A stretch of DNA of 64,000 bases from Vibrio campbellii CAIM 519 = NBRC 15631 = ATCC 25920. Lineage in GTDB: Bacteria; Pseudomonadota; Gammaproteobacteria; Enterobacterales; Vibrionaceae. The stretch covers positions 2,666,001 through 2,730,000 of the forward strand of contig NZ_CP015863.1 of the NCBI RefSeq assembly GCF_002163755.1, written 5' to 3'. Positions 62,950 to 64,000 of the stretch are shown one piece after another. The notes under the pieces are model-generated. The model had not been told where the DNA came from, did not search any database, and saw only the letters and a program-made list of their open reading frames with translations. Position 1 is the first letter of the stretch; every line of letters starts with the position of its first letter. The translations under genes and the position numbers were made by a program.

Positions 62950-64000
62950 TTAAGCGTATTGTGGGTTAGTTTTTTCAGTGTCGATGTTGAACTTAGCAAT
63001 CGCTTCAACGACTACTGATTTCTCAACATCACCACGTTTCGCTAGCTCAGTAAGAGCTGCAACTACTACGTAGCCTGCGTTAACTTCGAAGTGACGACGT
63101 AGGTTCTCACGGCTGTCAGAACGGCCGTAACCATCAGTACCAAGTACTTTGTAAGACTCAGAAGGCATGAACGCACGAACTTGCTCAGAGTAGTTCTTCA
63201 TGTAGTCAGTCGCTGCGATAGCTGGCTCAGTACCCATTACTTGTGCAATGTAAGGTACTTTCGCTTCTGCTTCTGGGTGAAGCATGTTGTAACGCTCTAC
63301 GTCTTGACCATCACGAGTTAGCTCGTTGAACGATGTTACAGAGAACACGTCAGATGCGATGCCGTACTCTTCGCTTAGGATAGTCGCTGCTTTACGTACT
63401 TCGTTCATGATAGTACCAGAGCCCATTAGCTGAACTTTAGACTTGTCACCAGCGTAAGACTCAAGCTTGTAGATACCCTTACGGATGCCTTCTTCAGCGC
63501 CTTCTGGCATTGCTGGCATTGCGTAGTTTTCGTTCATTACAGTTAGGTAGTAGAACACGTTCTCTTGGTTCTCACCGTACATGCGACGAATACCGTCTTG
63601 CATGATTACTGCAACTTCGTAAGCGAATGTTGGATCGTAAGAGATACAGTTAGGAACCGTGTTCGCCATGATGTGCGAGTGACCATCTTCGTGCTGTAGG
63701 CCTTCACCGTTTAGTGTTGTACGACCTGCAGTAGCACCTAGTAGGAAACCACGAGCTTGTTGGTCACCAGCCATCCACGCCATGTCGCCAACACGTTGGA
63801 AACCGAACATTGAGTAGTAGATGTAGAACGGGATCATTGGTAGATCGTTCGTGCTGTAAGAAGTCGCAGCTGCAACCCAAGAAGCCATTGAGCCTAGCTC
63901 GTTGATACCTTCTTGTAGAACCTGACCTGATGTTGCTTCTTTGTAGTAAGAAACGATGCCCTTATCTTCTGGTGTGTATTCCTGACCGTGCGGGTTGTAG
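62950..64000 (-). CDS. aceE: Pyruvate dehydrogenase E1 (3' part, continues past window)
   Basis: This is the C-terminal part of homodimeric E1, the thiamine-diphosphate enzyme that decarboxylates pyruvate. About 349 of the usual ~887 residues are present. The frame is open to base 64000, and the residues at the edge (YNPHGQEYTPEDKGIVSYYK) are typical E1. Recognisable segments are GLQHEDGHSH and the C-terminal TDGYGRSDSRENLRRHFEV. It is followed by aceF after 30 bp. Confidence 0.97.
   Translation of the reverse strand, partial: YNPHGQEYTPEDKGIVSYYKEATSGQVLQEGINELGSMASWVAAATSYSTNDLPMIPFYIYYSMFGFQRVGDMAWMAGDQQARGFLLGATAGRTTLNGEGLQHEDGHSHIMANTVPNCISYDPTFAYEVAVIMQDGIRRMYGENQENVFYYLTVMNENYAMPAMPEGAEEGIRKGIYKLESYAGDKSKVQLMGSGTIMNEVRKAATILSEEYGIASDVFSVTSFNELTRDGQDVERYNMLHPEAEAKVPYIAQVMGTEPAIAATDYMKNYSEQVRAFMPSESYKVLGTDGYGRSDSRENLRRHFEVNAGYVVVAALTELAKRGDVEKSVVVEAIAKFNIDTEKTNPQYA

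Noticed and set aside
63889..64000. An independent start for the last gene at 63888
   Set aside because: The frame continues to the window edge with residues typical of pyruvate dehydrogenase E1, so the gene is cut by the window and not short.
1..64000. Insertion sequences, prophage, tRNA or integron features
   Set aside because: No transposase, integrase or phage-like reading frames, no cloverleaf-like intergenic sequence and no attC-like repeats were seen.

Overview
The window looks like a piece of the large chromosome of a Vibrio of the Harveyi clade, close to V. parahaemolyticus or V. alginolyticus. The strongest evidence is a TetR-family quorum-sensing regulator at 58362-58979 that, from memory, is nearly identical to OpaR/LuxR. 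It sits beside lpdA-aceF-aceE. The gene order hemL-erpA-RND pump, chitin cluster, fbp, acnB, mrcB, panBC and hpt also matches what I recall of Vibrio chromosomes. Species is an inference. There are no rRNA or tRNA genes, insertion sequences, prophage or CRISPR arrays. Nearly all of it is core genome.

Layout. 1-10.1 kb: the 3' part of an M23 endopeptidase gene, an RND efflux pair, erpA, hemL, a 39-residue membrane protein, an AI-2E-family protein and rsmC. 10.3-29.1 kb: the chitin programme. It starts with the hybrid sensor kinase ChiS, then an 820-bp regulatory gap, then a long operon for uptake and breakdown of chitin oligosaccharides (periplasmic binding protein, two permeases, two ATPases, a GH9 glucosaminidase, glucosamine kinase, GH20 hexosaminidase, GH94 chitobiose phosphorylase, sugar-phosphate mutase). 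Hairpins between some genes probably tune expression. 29.2-33.1 kb: Fur-controlled ferric ABC importer fbpABC. 33.1-35.3 kb: amtB, glnK (sigma-54 promoter) and yacL. 35.6-38.2 kb: acnB. 38.4-45.8 kb: a patatin/beta-barrel protein, mrcB and hrpB.

45.8-51.7 kb: the sfsA-dksA-gluQRS-pcnB-folK-panB-panC block, syntenic with E. coli. 51.8-58.0 kb: an LpxL-type acyltransferase, the YadGH ABC exporter, a SulP transporter divergent from a beta-carbonic anhydrase, and hpt. 58.4-64 kb: the OpaR-type regulator, then lpdA, aceF and the 3' part of aceE.

The most unusual structure is a pair of related non-coding elements, at about 35352-35538 and 59040-59283. Each has a tandem heptamer array (AGGACAC type in one, 16 perfect GGGAAAC units in the other) joined to a similar tail of about 131 bp. 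Both have the same orientation and both lie just past the terminator of a leftward metabolic gene (acnB, lpdA). The first array abuts the predicted promoter of yacL and the second directly follows the opaR terminator. Other leads are a palindrome that may serve both as the yacL terminator and as an NtrC site for glnK, altered proton-relay residues in the RND pump, a three-codon reading frame with an ideal ribosome-binding site upstream of the chitin operon, and a 39-residue membrane protein.
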